Source: Microvirga sp. VF16 (GTDB taxonomy: Bacteria > Pseudomonadota > Alphaproteobacteria > Rhizobiales > Beijerinckiaceae). From it: a stretch of DNA of 64,000 nt. Numbering within the stretch: position 1 is the stretch's first letter; each line of letters opens with the position of its first letter. The stretch lies in contig NZ_CP069354.1 of NCBI RefSeq assembly GCF_016864375.1, positions 496,001 through 560,000 on the forward strand, in the 5' to 3' direction. The notes below the pieces were generated by a model. It was not told where the DNA came from and did not search any database. It worked only from the letters and a program-made list of their open reading frames with translations. Shown in pieces: positions 44,182 to 53,109 of this stretch. A program made the position numbers and the translations under genes.

Positions 44182-45555
44182 TCAGGATTCAAGACCCGCG
44201 GCAGAGATGCGCGGTGCGCTCTCTGCAGGGCGAACGCCACACCACGATGCCGCGAACAATGCGATCGCCTTCGTCACACGCCGCAAGGAAGGAAGGGATA
44301 CACGCTCGTCGATGGCGTGGATGTTCTCCGCAATGGGCCCGTAGACCAGAGAGGGAATACTCGCGTGGACGGAATAGACGGCAGCATCCAGGTAGCACGC
44401 CATGACATAGGTCTGTATTGGCGAACCATCAGGTGCATTGGCAGCAGCGTGAGCCTCGGCTAGGACGGCCTCGGCTTCGGACCCGGGATCAAGGGTATAG
44501 CCTGCATGTACGACACCGACCCACTCCACAACGGGCCCCGGGCAGCGCTGCACCAACGGATCATCGGCCGCCACCACAGCGACAAAGGCCCCGAATTCCT
44601 TCACGCGCTCCTGCGGGTCATCGCCAGGATAAAAGCCGATGCGACCCTCGAAGCGGCAGCATGATGGAACAGATGCGATCCACTCGCCGCCATTGATCGT
44701 CCCAATGGTCAGAGCTGCAGGATTGTCGACCTCGTCGAAGAATGGCCTTGTCGGTCGCTCCTCATTCCAGCGTGCCTCGAGCTTACGCAAGTGATCGATG
44801 AGCCGCATCGCCGCTTCAAGTGCGCTCACACCTCCACTGACTTCGCGTGGGTGAGCAGGAGTGCCCTGAACCGTGATGGCAAATTTGATCACGCCGGAGT
44901 TTGCCCGAACGAGCTTCTCGTCGGTCGGTTCCGGAATCAGAACCGCGTCGGCAATCTTTCCACTGGCCACAGCCATCGCGGCTCCGTTCCCAGTGATCTC
45001 CTCCTCTACGACAGAGTGGATCTGGACGGGGGCCGTCAGTTCAAGTCCTGCAGCCCTGATCGCATCGAGAGCAAAGATCGCCGCAGACAGCCCCGCCTTC
45101 ATGTCTCCGGAGCCACGGCCATACAACCACTCGCCATGCCGCGTCGGCTCGAAGGGCGGATACTGCCAACGTTCTGGATCGCCTGTGGGCACGATATCGA
45201 CATGGGCGTTCAGGATGAGGGATCGCCCATCGATCATTGGCGGGTTGTGAACTCCGATGACATTCCAGGATTTGTCATAGCTAACCGTCGCCGGGGAGAA
45301 AGCCGGATGCTGTCCTATCAGAGCTGGATCGATCGATTGGCGATCAACCTGATATCCGCGCTCCAAAAGCGCCCTTTCGACAAGTTCCTGTACCTCGGCT
45401 TCCTGCCCCCGAAGCGAGACGCAACGGATCAGGTCTGACAGAAAGTCAAGCTGGGTTTCAAAGGCCGTGTCGACAGCGGCGAGTATGCGATCCCGGTCGG
45501 CTTCGGAAAGGGGACGTATCGATGAGAATTCGGTCTTGGGAGCTGCAGTCGTCAA
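44182..45555 (-). CDS. M20 family deacylase (ArgE/DapE-like)
   Basis: 457 aa, a zinc-dependent amidohydrolase. Metal ligands: His in LNAHVDIVPTGD, Asp in GRGSGDMKAG, Glu in VVEEEITGNG and Glu in LIPEPTDE. A dimerisation (lid) domain lies at about 225-345. Substrates of this subgroup are N-acyl amino acids. It is the last gene in line after doeD and ald, 156 bases downstream of ald, so it may deacylate an N-acetylated intermediate of the ectoine locus or a different compound; DoeB already covers the known step. Role uncertain. Confidence 0.85.
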   Translation of the reverse strand: MTTAAPKTEFSSIRPLSEADRDRILAAVDTAFETQLDFLSDLIRCVSLRGQEAEVQELVERALLERGYQVDRQSIDPALIGQHPAFSPATVSYDKSWNVIGVHNPPMIDGRSLILNAHVDIVPTGDPERWQYPPFEPTRHGEWLYGRGSGDMKAGLSAAIFALDAIRAAGLELTAPVQIHSVVEEEITGNGAAMAVASGKIADAVLIPEPTDEKLVRANSGVIKFAITVQGTPAHPREVSGGVSALEAAMRLIDHLRKLEARWNEERPTRPFFDEVDNPAALTIGTINGGEWIASVPSCCRFEGRIGFYPGDDPQERVKEFGAFVAVVAADDPLVQRCPGPVVEWVGVVHAGYTLDPGSEAEAVLAEAHAAANAPDGSPIQTYVMACYLDAAVYSVHASIPSLVYGPIAENIHAIDERVSLPSLRRVTKAIALFAASWCGVRPAESAPRISAAGLES

Positions 45556-45663
45556 TGCGGGAGCCTTTGGTAGGAAGCCGAGAACCGGATTGACCGAAGA
45601 CGCCGGATGACTTCATCGGTTGTGAGAATCCAGAGATGACTTCGCGTTCGTGGGATCAGTTCA

Positions 45664-45704
45664 AACGCATCGTCCGGCACGACCCTAAGAGCCGCACGAT
45701 GCGC
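45664..45704. repeat. Dispersed repeat, family B, short copy 3
   Basis: ACGCATCGTCCGGC...GCCGCACGATGCGC, the second stem of the family B unit only. Lies just past the ald stop (45712). Confidence 0.65.
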
Positions 45705-45711
45705 CAGCCGC

Positions 45712-46839
45712 TCAGGAGCGGTGGTCCTCCACCAGGGTGTGGGCCGGCGTATAGGGAAGCCCTTGTGCCTCCGCAACAGGCTGGCAGGTGATCTTGCCAT
45801 CGAACACGTTCAGGCCGGCAAGCAAGTGCGGATCCTGTGACAGCGCCATACGCCAGCCTTTGTCCGCGAGAGCCAGCACAAACGGCAGCGTTGCATTGTT
45901 GAGGGCCAAGGTGGACGTCCGGGCCACCGCGCCTGGCATATTGGCGACGCAATAGTGAACGACATCATCCACCACATAGGTCGGCTCGGAATGCGTGGTT
46001 GGGCGGGAAGTCTCGAAGCAGCCTCCCTGGTCAATGGCAACGTCCACGACGACAGAGCCCTTCTTCATGGTGCGTAAAACCTCGCGGCTCACCAGCTTCG
46101 GAGCGGCGGCGCCGGGAATGAGCACCGCGCCGATCATGAGATCGGCCTCCCTGGCAAGCTCCGCAATCGCCGCGCGCGTGGAATAAACCGTGGAGATCGC
46201 GTTGCCGAATTGGCTCGAGAGGCGCCTCAAGGCCTCCGGCGATCGGTCGACAACCGTCACCTGCGCGCCCATGCCGACGGCAATCGTGGTTGCGTGAGTG
46301 CCCGACACGCCTCCACCCAGGATCACCACGGAAGCAGCCGGCACGCCCGGAACACCACCCAGCAGAATGCCGCGTCCGCCCTGCGCCTTTTCAAGAGCGT
46401 GGGCCCCCACCTGTGGCGCGAGTCTTCCCGCGACCTCGGACATCGGCGTCAGAAGGGGCAGGGCGCCCGAGGGCGAGGTGACCGTCTCGTAGGCGATGCA
46501 GATAGCCCTCGACTCCATGAGATCCCGGGTCTGCTCCGGGTCGGGCGCAAGGTGCAGGTAGGTAAACAGGATCTGCCCTGGCCGCAGGCGCTTGCGCTCT
46601 TGAGCCAGAGGCTCCTTGACCTTCACCACCATCTCGGCGTTCGAAAAGATCGCGTCTGGACCGTCGACGATTTCGGCTCCGGCGAGTCCGTAATCCTCAT
46701 CGGTGAAGCCTGAGCCGAGGCCCGCTCCGGACTGCACCATGACGCGATGACCATGAAGGGTCAGTTCGTGAACGGACGAGGGGATCAGCCCCACGCGAGC
46801 TTCGTTGTCCTTGATTTCTGACGGCACCCCGATCAGCAT
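45712..46839 (-). CDS. ald: alanine dehydrogenase
   Basis: 375 aa, NAD-dependent. It interconverts alanine with pyruvate plus ammonia. MLIGVPSEIKDNEARVGLIP, the catalytic Lys in MVVKVKEPL, His in LFTYLHLAP and the NAD-binding VILGGGVSGTHATTIAVGMG are standard. It lies 96 bases downstream of doeD in the same direction. A plausible role is to turn alanine, formed if DoeD uses pyruvate as amino acceptor, back to pyruvate, releasing ectoine nitrogen as ammonium (inference). Confidence 0.93.
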   Translation of the reverse strand: MLIGVPSEIKDNEARVGLIPSSVHELTLHGHRVMVQSGAGLGSGFTDEDYGLAGAEIVDGPDAIFSNAEMVVKVKEPLAQERKRLRPGQILFTYLHLAPDPEQTRDLMESRAICIAYETVTSPSGALPLLTPMSEVAGRLAPQVGAHALEKAQGGRGILLGGVPGVPAASVVILGGGVSGTHATTIAVGMGAQVTVVDRSPEALRRLSSQFGNAISTVYSTRAAIAELAREADLMIGAVLIPGAAAPKLVSREVLRTMKKGSVVVDVAIDQGGCFETSRPTTHSEPTYVVDDVVHYCVANMPGAVARTSTLALNNATLPFVLALADKGWRMALSQDPHLLAGLNVFDGKITCQPVAEAQGLPYTPAHTLVEDHRS

Positions 46840-46935
46840 GTGAGCGTCTCCCAGATGTTCCCGACCTTGTATCGTTGTCGGTGATGGCTTGAATAACAGG
46901 CAGGCTTGTTCACCTGCCCGTCAAGGGAGAAAGCG

Positions 46936-48327
46936 TCAAAGAGTTGACGTCACGGCTTCCACGGCATCCTTCGTAGCTGCCACGATGGTGTCGGCCTCGT
47001 CCCGTGTCAGACAGAGCGGCGGAGCAAAGCCGAGGATATCGCCCTGCGGCATGGCGCGACCGATGACGCCCCGCTCGAGCAGGGCTGCTGTGATGCGCGG
47101 GCCGACCTTCTCGGAGACATCGAAGAACACCCGGTCGTCCCGGTCGCGCACGAACTCGACGGCTGCCATCAGGCCTTCGCCGCGCACCTCGCCCACGAAG
47201 CGGTTGCCGCCCACGGCATCGGTCAGGGCTTTCTTGAAGTAGGTGCCGACCTCGCCCGCATTGGCCACGAGATCGAGCTCGTCCACCACCTCGAGATTGG
47301 CGACGCCTGCCGCCGCGCAAAGCGGGTGAGACGAATAGGTCCAGCCATGGCCAATGGGGCCGTATGTGTCGGAGCCCTGCTCCAGGATGCGCCAGAGCTT
47401 TTCCGACACGATGACACCGGAAAGCGGGGCGTAAGCCGAGGTCAGGCCCTTGGCGATGGTGATCAGGTCCGGCTTCATGCCGTAGTGATCGGAGCCAAAC
47501 ATGGTGCCGAGACGGCCGAAGCCGGTGATAACCTCGTCGGCGATGAGCAGGATATCGTATTTCTGCAGCACCGGCTGGATCTTGTCCCAATAGCCCTTCG
47601 GCGGCGGCACGATGCCGCCGGTGCCGAGCACCGGCTCGCCGATGAAGGCCGCGATGGTTTCCGGCCCCTCGGCCAGAATCATCTCCTCGAGCTTGTCGGC
47701 GCAGAACTGCGAGAACTGCTCCTCGCTCATGGAGCGGTCGGGGCGGCGGAAGTAATACGGCGCTTCCGTGTGCAGGATCGGCGGACGGGGAAGATCGAAG
47801 AGGTTGTGGAAGGCGGCGAGGCCCGTGAGACTGCCGCTCATGAGACCCGAACCGTGATAGCCGCGCCAGCGCGAGATGATCTTCTTCTTCTCCGGGCGCC
47901 CGAGCACGTTGTTGATGTACCAGACGAGCTTGAGGTTGGTCTCGTTGGCGTCCGAGCCGGAGAGGCCGAAGAACACCCGGCTCATACCCTTCGGAGCCCG
48001 GTCGATGATCATCTTGGCAAGACGGATCGACGGCTCCGAGCCGTGGCCCACATAGGCGTGGTAATAGGGCAGGGCGGCGGCCTGCGCCGCGATGGCATCG
48101 GTGATCTTGGTGCGGCCGTAGCCGACATTCACGCAATAGAGGCCCGCAAAGGCGTCGAGGCTGCGCTTGCCCTGACGGTCGACGATATATATGCCCTCCG
48201 CGCCCGTGATGATGCGGTTCGGCGTTTCGCCGCGCGCATGCTGGGCCATATGGGTGGAGGGATGAAAGAAGTGATCCCGGTCCCAGGCGTTGAGTTGGTT
48301 ATCGAGAGTCTGGTTCTCTTCGAGCAT
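46936..48327 (-). CDS. doeD: class III aminotransferase, DoeD-like (diaminobutyrate transaminase)
   Basis: 463 aa, PLP class III. It shows the PLP-phosphate loop GLSGSDANETNLKL, the Asp in LLIADEVITGFGRLG and the PLP lysine in TIAKGLTSAYAPLSG. Homologues in ectoine loci (DoeD, also annotated atf) move the gamma-amino group of L-2,4-diaminobutyrate to give aspartate semialdehyde. The omega-amino-acid:pyruvate transaminase look suggests pyruvate may be the acceptor. 13 bases downstream of doeC; ald follows. Confidence 0.88.
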   Translation of the reverse strand: MLEENQTLDNQLNAWDRDHFFHPSTHMAQHARGETPNRIITGAEGIYIVDRQGKRSLDAFAGLYCVNVGYGRTKITDAIAAQAAALPYYHAYVGHGSEPSIRLAKMIIDRAPKGMSRVFFGLSGSDANETNLKLVWYINNVLGRPEKKKIISRWRGYHGSGLMSGSLTGLAAFHNLFDLPRPPILHTEAPYYFRRPDRSMSEEQFSQFCADKLEEMILAEGPETIAAFIGEPVLGTGGIVPPPKGYWDKIQPVLQKYDILLIADEVITGFGRLGTMFGSDHYGMKPDLITIAKGLTSAYAPLSGVIVSEKLWRILEQGSDTYGPIGHGWTYSSHPLCAAAGVANLEVVDELDLVANAGEVGTYFKKALTDAVGGNRFVGEVRGEGLMAAVEFVRDRDDRVFFDVSEKVGPRITAALLERGVIGRAMPQGDILGFAPPLCLTRDEADTIVAATKDAVEAVTSTL

Positions 48328-48340
48328 GGGGAACTCCGGA

Positions 48341-49852
48341 TCAGTTGATGTCGAGGCAGAGGTATTTGAGGTCTGTAAAAGCTTCGAGGCCGTGGCGCGA
48401 GCCTTCGCGGCCGATGCCGGACTGCTTCATGCCGCCGAACGGAATGGGCGCACCGGTGATCTTCACCCGGTTGACCGCCACCATGCCGTATTCGAGGGCG
48501 CGGCCGAGCCTTAGGCCTCGCGCACCGTTCTCGGTCACGACATAGGCCACGAGACCGTACTCGGTCGCATTGGCCCGGGCCACCACTTCCTCCTCCGTAT
48601 CGAAGGGGGTCACGGCGGCAATCGGCGCAAAGGTCTCCTCGCTCATGATGAGGGCGTCGTCCGGCACATCGGCCAGCAGGGTCGGCATCACGTAGAGCGG
48701 TCCGGCAGGGGCTGCGTCCCCGGCCACGCGGCGGGCACCCAGCGCCAAGGCATCGTCGATCTGGGCGTGAGCCTTCGAGACGGCATTGGCATGCATCAGC
48801 GGCCCGATCTCCGTGTCGGCCTCGAGACCCGGGCCGACCTTCAGACCGGCGATCCGCTTGCCGTACGCCTCGCAGAAAGCATTGTAGATCGAGCGCTGGA
48901 CGTAAATGCGGTTGGCCGCCAGGCAATCCTGGCCGGAGGTGGCGAACTTGGCCGCCATGGCGATCTCGACGGCCTTGTCGATGTTCGCATCATCGAAGAC
49001 CAGCAGGGGCGCATGACCGCCCAGTTCCATGACAAGCCGTTTCATGGTTCCGGCGCAGCGGGCCGCGATCCTGCGGCCGATCGCGGTCGAACCCGTGAAG
49101 CTGACGACCCGCACGCGCTCGTCGTCGCAGAACCGGTTGGCGATGGGCTCAGCGTCTCCGGTCACGATGTTGAAGACGCCCGCTGGCAGGCCTGCACGCT
49201 CCGCCAGTTCCGCCAGAGCAAGCGCCGAGAGCGGGGTGTAGGAAGACGGATGCGCCACCACGGTGCAACCGGCGGCGAGGGCCGCAGCCGCCTTGCGAGT
49301 CAGCATGGCCGACGGGAAGTTCCAGGGCGTCAGCAGGGCCGCGACGCCGAGAGCCTCCCGGCGCACCAGCATCTCGGTGCCGGGCAGGTGGCTCGTGACG
49401 CTCTCCACATTCAGGCGCCTGGCCTCTTCGGCGTACCATTCCACGAAGGAGGCGGCGTAAGAGATCTCGCCGAGCGACTCGGCGAGGGGCTTGCCCTGTT
49501 CCAGGGTCATGATAAGGGCGAGATCCTCGCGGGCCTCCAGGATGAGATCGTGCCAGGCACGCAGGCGTGCCGAGCGCTCCTGAGGCAGAAGGGCCTTCCA
49601 GGCTGGCAATGCGCGAGCGGCGGCATCGACCGCCTGGGACGCTTCCTTGGCGCCCAGGCGGGACACGTGGGCGACGGTCAGGCCCGAGGCCGGATCGCGC
49701 ACCTCGAAACGGGCATCGGCTTCCGCTCCGACCCAGCGACCGTCGATATAGGCCATTTCGCGCAGGATGCGCGGATCCCGCAGGCGGCTAAGGGCAGGGT
49801 GGGTGTCGGGCTTGGCCGGTAGGGACGAGGTGATGTGCGTGATCGCATTCAT
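48341..49852 (-). CDS. doeC: semialdehyde dehydrogenase DoeC (Ssd-like)
   Basis: 503 aa, NAD(P)-dependent aldehyde dehydrogenase. TPWNFPSAMLTRK, FTGSTAIGRRIA, the catalytic Glu in MELGGHAPLL and Cys in SGQDCLAANRIYV are all present. By sequence it would be called succinate-semialdehyde dehydrogenase. In ectoine loci this gene (doeC/ssd) oxidises aspartate semialdehyde to aspartate. The start MNAITHITS at 49852 is preferred over the open frame to 49885. A structured 125-base gap separates it from ehuA. Confidence 0.9.
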   Translation of the reverse strand: MNAITHITSSLPAKPDTHPALSRLRDPRILREMAYIDGRWVGAEADARFEVRDPASGLTVAHVSRLGAKEASQAVDAAARALPAWKALLPQERSARLRAWHDLILEAREDLALIMTLEQGKPLAESLGEISYAASFVEWYAEEARRLNVESVTSHLPGTEMLVRREALGVAALLTPWNFPSAMLTRKAAAALAAGCTVVAHPSSYTPLSALALAELAERAGLPAGVFNIVTGDAEPIANRFCDDERVRVVSFTGSTAIGRRIAARCAGTMKRLVMELGGHAPLLVFDDANIDKAVEIAMAAKFATSGQDCLAANRIYVQRSIYNAFCEAYGKRIAGLKVGPGLEADTEIGPLMHANAVSKAHAQIDDALALGARRVAGDAAPAGPLYVMPTLLADVPDDALIMSEETFAPIAAVTPFDTEEEVVARANATEYGLVAYVVTENGARGLRLGRALEYGMVAVNRVKITGAPIPFGGMKQSGIGREGSRHGLEAFTDLKYLCLDIN

Positions 49853-49881
49853 GCGGCGCTCTCCTGAAAACCAATGGCGAG

Positions 49882-49972
49882 ACACTAGCCGCTCAGGCGG
49901 CGAGACACTTTCGGTTCTTGGCGAGGGAGGCAGAGAAAGTCTCGGTTTTGACGGGCTGCAACCGAGACTTTC
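49882..49972 (-). promoter_or_regulatory. Long stem and direct repeats between ehuA and doeC
   Basis: GAAAGTCTCGGTT (49935-49947) and AACCGAGACTTTC (49960-49972) form a perfect 13-base stem with a 12-base loop, five bases past the ehuA stop. Closer to doeC, AGTGTCTCGCC occurs twice on the minus strand (near 49912 and 49890), and the first is preceded by AACCGAA, echoing the stem sequence. No T run follows the stem. It may end or attenuate the ehu transcript and bind a regulator for doeC-doeD. Confidence 0.6.
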
Positions 49973-49977
49973 CTGGG

Positions 49978-50745
49978 TCAGCCGTTCAGCACCGAACTCA
50001 GGAATTCGCGCGTACGCGGTTGTTCAGGATTGCTGAAGAAGCGATCGGGCTCGCCCTGTTCCACGATGCGGCCTTTATCGAAGAAGCAGACCCGGTCGGA
50101 GACCTCGCGGGCGAAGCGCATTTCATGGGTGACGAGAAGCATGGTCAGGTCGTGTTCATGGGCGAGACCGCGAATGACGCCCAGCACCTCGCCAACGAGC
50201 TGCGGATCGAGCGCCGAGGTCGGCTCATCGAAGAGGAGAACGCGGGGCCGCATGGCCAACGCCCGCGCGATGGCCACGCGCTGCTGCTGGCCGCCGGAGA
50301 GCTGGCTCGGATAATGGTCCTTCTTGTCCAGGAGCCCCACCATGCGAAGCAGCTCAATGGCACGGCCTTCCGCCTCGTCGCGCTTCATCTTCAGCACCGC
50401 GACCGGCGCTTCCACGATGTTGCGCAGCACCGTCATATGCGGGAACAGATTGAAGCTCTGGAACACCATGCCGACATTGCTGCGGATCCTGTGCAGGTGC
50501 TTATCGCTGGCCTTGAATGCACCGCGTCCATGCTTCTCGTGATAGCTGATGCCGGCAAGTTCCAGGTCTCCCTCCTGAAACGGTTCCAGGGTCATCAGGA
50601 TGCGCAGAACGGTGGACTTGCCGGAACCGGACGGCCCGATCAACGTCACCTTCTCGCCCTGGCGGACATCGAAATTGAAGTTGTCCAGAACAGTGAGTGC
50701 GCCGAACCGTTTGGTGACGTTCTTGAAGCGGATGATAGGCGTCAT
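49978..50745 (-). CDS. ehuA: ectoine ABC transporter ATP-binding protein EhuA
   Basis: 255 aa. It has Walker [11 protein letters not shown]-loop [10 protein letters not shown], signature [15 protein letters not shown], Walker [13 protein letters not shown] and H-loop VTHEM, typical of polar amino acid importers. It energises EhuC and EhuD. The ATG at 50745 overlaps the ehuD stop by four bases. Last of ehuBCDA; the stop is followed by the long stem at 49935-49972. Confidence 0.9.
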   Translation of the reverse strand: MTPIIRFKNVTKRFGALTVLDNFNFDVRQGEKVTLIGPSGSGKSTVLRILMTLEPFQEGDLELAGISYHEKHGRGAFKASDKHLHRIRSNVGMVFQSFNLFPHMTVLRNIVEAPVAVLKMKRDEAEGRAIELLRMVGLLDKKDHYPSQLSGGQQQRVAIARALAMRPRVLLFDEPTSALDPQLVGEVLGVIRGLAHEHDLTMLLVTHEMRFAREVSDRVCFFDKGRIVEQGEPDRFFSNPEQPRTREFLSSVLNG

Positions 50746-51434
50746 CGCAGGGGAATCCCGCTTTTGGGCAGAGCTCTTTCCACCAGGTGGATGAGAGCCG
50801 AGCAGATGAGAGTCATGGGGAGGAAGATAAGGCCGACCATGGAGAGCGGCACGAGATAATCGAAGGTCCGCTCGCCGATCATGTTGGCGAGGCCGAGCAT
50901 GTCGAGCACCGTCACCACGGAGAGAACCGGCGTTTCCTTCAGCATGGACACGAGGTAGTTGCCGAGCGCCGGGACGATGCGCGGGATCATTTGCGGCACA
51001 ACGATGTCCTTGTAGGTCTGAAGCCGCGTGAGGTTCAACGCCGTTGCTGCCTCCCACTGGCCGCGCTGGATGGCATTGATGCCGCCGCGATAGACCTCGG
51101 ACGTGTAGGCCGAATATTGCAGGCCCAGCGCCAGCGCGCCTGTCATGAAGGCGGGCAGGACGATGCCGAAATCGGGCAGGACGTAGTAGAGGAAGAAGAG
51201 CTGGACCAGAAGCGGCGTGTCACGGACGAACTCCGTAAAGCAGGCGACCGTCCAGGAGATCGCCTTGTAGCGGCTGCGCCGCAACAGGGCCAGGACAAGG
51301 CCGAGGACCAGCGCGATGGCATAGCCCAGCGCCGCTGCCTGAAGCGTCACGAGAAGGCCGATCCCCAGGATCGGCAGGATCGAGAGGGCGAAGGACAGCG
51401 TCGTCGTCGTGTCCCATTCATAGCCGTACATCAT
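50742..51434 (-). CDS. ehuD: ectoine ABC transporter permease EhuD
   Basis: 230 aa, about five membrane helices. The HisM-type EAA loop (EAATALNLTRLQTYKDIVVPQ) contacts the ATPase, and FVRDTPLLVQLFFLYYVLP is conserved in this permease family. Starts inside the ehuC stop (ATGA), continuing the run of coupled genes. Confidence 0.88.
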   Translation of the reverse strand: MMYGYEWDTTTTLSFALSILPILGIGLLVTLQAAALGYAIALVLGLVLALLRRSRYKAISWTVACFTEFVRDTPLLVQLFFLYYVLPDFGIVLPAFMTGALALGLQYSAYTSEVYRGGINAIQRGQWEAATALNLTRLQTYKDIVVPQMIPRIVPALGNYLVSMLKETPVLSVVTVLDMLGLANMIGERTFDYLVPLSMVGLIFLPMTLICSALIHLVERALPKSGIPLR

Positions 51435-52096
51435 GAATGGGCACTCCGGGGAAAGGCTGGGCCGCGCCGGAGCTTCATCTCGATGAACCGCATGATGAAC
51501 ATGAGGCAGAGCGCGATGATGAAATAGCCCAGCAGGGTCATGGTGTAGACCGTGGCACTGTCCAGGGTGATGTTGCGCAGGGACTGGGCCTGGAATGTCA
51601 GGTCGGCGATGGAAATGAGCGACACGAGAGCCGTGTCCTTGAGATTCTGCACCGCCAGATTGCCGAAGGCCGGCATCATCTCGATGATCGCCTGCGGCAT
51701 GGAGATGTGCCAGAGCGTGTAGGATTTGCTGAAATTCAGCGCACGTGCCGCCTCATGCTGCTGCGGTGGCACCGCAAGCAGAGCGCCGCGCACCACCTCG
51801 GCTCCGAACGCTCCTGTCAGGAGCGAGAGAACCATGATGCCAGTAGTGATCGGGTCGAAGGAAATGCCGATCAGGGGCAAGGCGTAGTAGAACCAGAAGA
51901 GCTGCACGAGGAGCGGAGTGCCCCGGAACAGCACGATATAGACAAAGGCAATGCCGGAGATGATAGGGTTGCTCGATGTGCGGGCGATGCCTGCTGCGAA
52001 AGCCAGGACTACGCCGAGCATGATCGAGGCGAGCGAAATCATCACGGTGATCTGCGCGCCCTTGAGCAGGGGCACGAGATATTGCGACCAGGTCAT
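51431..52096 (-). CDS. ehuC: ectoine ABC transporter permease EhuC
   Basis: 221 aa, about five helices. VLFRGTPLLVQLFWFYYALP and the EAA loop EAARALNFSKSYTLWHISMPQ are diagnostic of HisQ/HisM-type permeases. Heterodimer partner of EhuD. 78 bases downstream of ehuB, with a GC-rich hairpin between. Confidence 0.88.
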   Translation of the reverse strand: MTWSQYLVPLLKGAQITVMISLASIMLGVVLAFAAGIARTSSNPIISGIAFVYIVLFRGTPLLVQLFWFYYALPLIGISFDPITTGIMVLSLLTGAFGAEVVRGALLAVPPQQHEAARALNFSKSYTLWHISMPQAIIEMMPAFGNLAVQNLKDTALVSLISIADLTFQAQSLRNITLDSATVYTMTLLGYFIIALCLMFIMRFIEMKLRRGPAFPRSAHS

Positions 52097-52120
52097 CGTC
52101 GATCCCTTCTTGACGGTGTT

Positions 52121-52156
52121 CCGCCCGGCCGGAGATGCAAGTTCCGGGCCGGGCGG
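52121..52156 (-). promoter_or_regulatory. GC-rich stem-loop between ehuB and ehuC
   Basis: CCGCCCGGCC and GGCCGGGCGG pair around 16 bases, without a T run, 19 bases past the ehuB stop. A hairpin in this place commonly protects the binding-protein message and lowers permease expression in ABC operons. Confidence 0.6.
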
Positions 52157-52174
52157 TTCGAAGGATGCGGCGGA

Positions 52175-53026
52175 CTACTTGCCGGCGCAGAGGTCGGCGA
52201 CGTTCTTGGCCATGGCGGCCTTGATGCTCTCCTCGCTCAGGCCGTAGGACGTGAGGATCTTCTTGTAGTCTTCCGTCTTGCGGAACTCGACCAGCGCGGC
52301 ATTGTAGGCGTCGCGAAGGTCCTTGTCCTCGGGACGGAACGCAAAGCCGCCGTAGTTACGCACCGGCTTGCCGTTCACGATCGGGTCGGTGAAGGGCCTG
52401 ACCTGTTCCACATTCGTGCCGCCCTCGGCGAGCTTGGAGACGGTCAGCTCGGTGGCCGCATAGGCGTCGGCGCGAGTCTGGACCGTGGAAAGTGCGTCCG
52501 CATTGGCCTGGATGATGACGATCTGGTTCTCCTTCACGCCGACGGCGCGGAGAAAGTCGATGTTGTTGGCACCCGATACCACGGCCACCTTCAGGGACGG
52601 ATCCTTGGCGATATCCGCATAGGTGGTCAGCTTCTTCGGGTTGCCCTTCTTCACCAGCAGGCCTTCGCCGTAGCTGGAGTTCGGCTCCGTGAAGGAGACC
52701 TGCTTGCAGCGCTCGGGCGAAATGTTCTGCTCGGCGGCCGCAAAAGCGAAGCGGCGTGCCTTGAGTCCGGGAATGAGAGTGCCGAAGGGCGTCACGGTCC
52801 AGTTGACCTCGTTGATGCCCATCTTCTTGAGCACGGCGATCGCCACATCCGGGCCGATGCCGGCGGCGGTGCCGTCTTCCTTCATGTAGCCATAGGGCAC
52901 CTCGTTGGCCGTCGCGCCCTGGATGTAGCCGTTGCTCTTCACCTCATCGAGAGTGAGGGCTTGAGCGGCGCCGATGCCCGCCACGAGAGCGAGAGCGGCG
53001 ATGCCGGAAAGGATGGTCTTCTTCAT
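52175..53026 (-). CDS. ehuB: ectoine/hydroxyectoine-binding protein EhuB
   Basis: 283 aa periplasmic protein with a Sec signal (MKKTILSGIAALALVAGIGAAQA) and a family 3 solute-binding fold: NGYIQGATANEVPYGYMKEDG, VNWTVTPFGTLIPGL, RADAYAATELTVSKL. EhuB proteins bind ectoine and hydroxyectoine with aromatic residues; the several Tyr, Phe and Trp here fit, but I did not map them. A 5' gap of 83 bases from doeB allows an extra promoter (TTGAAA-N17-CTGTAA is a weak candidate). Confidence 0.88.
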   Translation of the reverse strand: MKKTILSGIAALALVAGIGAAQALTLDEVKSNGYIQGATANEVPYGYMKEDGTAAGIGPDVAIAVLKKMGINEVNWTVTPFGTLIPGLKARRFAFAAAEQNISPERCKQVSFTEPNSSYGEGLLVKKGNPKKLTTYADIAKDPSLKVAVVSGANNIDFLRAVGVKENQIVIIQANADALSTVQTRADAYAATELTVSKLAEGGTNVEQVRPFTDPIVNGKPVRNYGGFAFRPEDKDLRDAYNAALVEFRKTEDYKKILTSYGLSEESIKAAMAKNVADLCAGK

Positions 53027-53109
53027 CTGGTTTTCTCCTCTGGGTCTATGGATCCGCGTGCCGGTTGATCCGGCTTACAGCGTTGTCGCTGGCGGTGTTT
53101 CAAGTGTGG

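Noticed and set aside
44058..44405. Small plus-strand open frame overlapping the M20 gene end
   Set aside because: Overlaps the well-supported deacylase for most of its length and shows no family likeness or ribosome site.
51437..53068. 543-codon open frame on the plus strand across ehuC and ehuB
   Set aside because: Both strands cannot be real here; ehuC and ehuB have clear motifs and a signal peptide, and the opposite frame crosses their boundaries.
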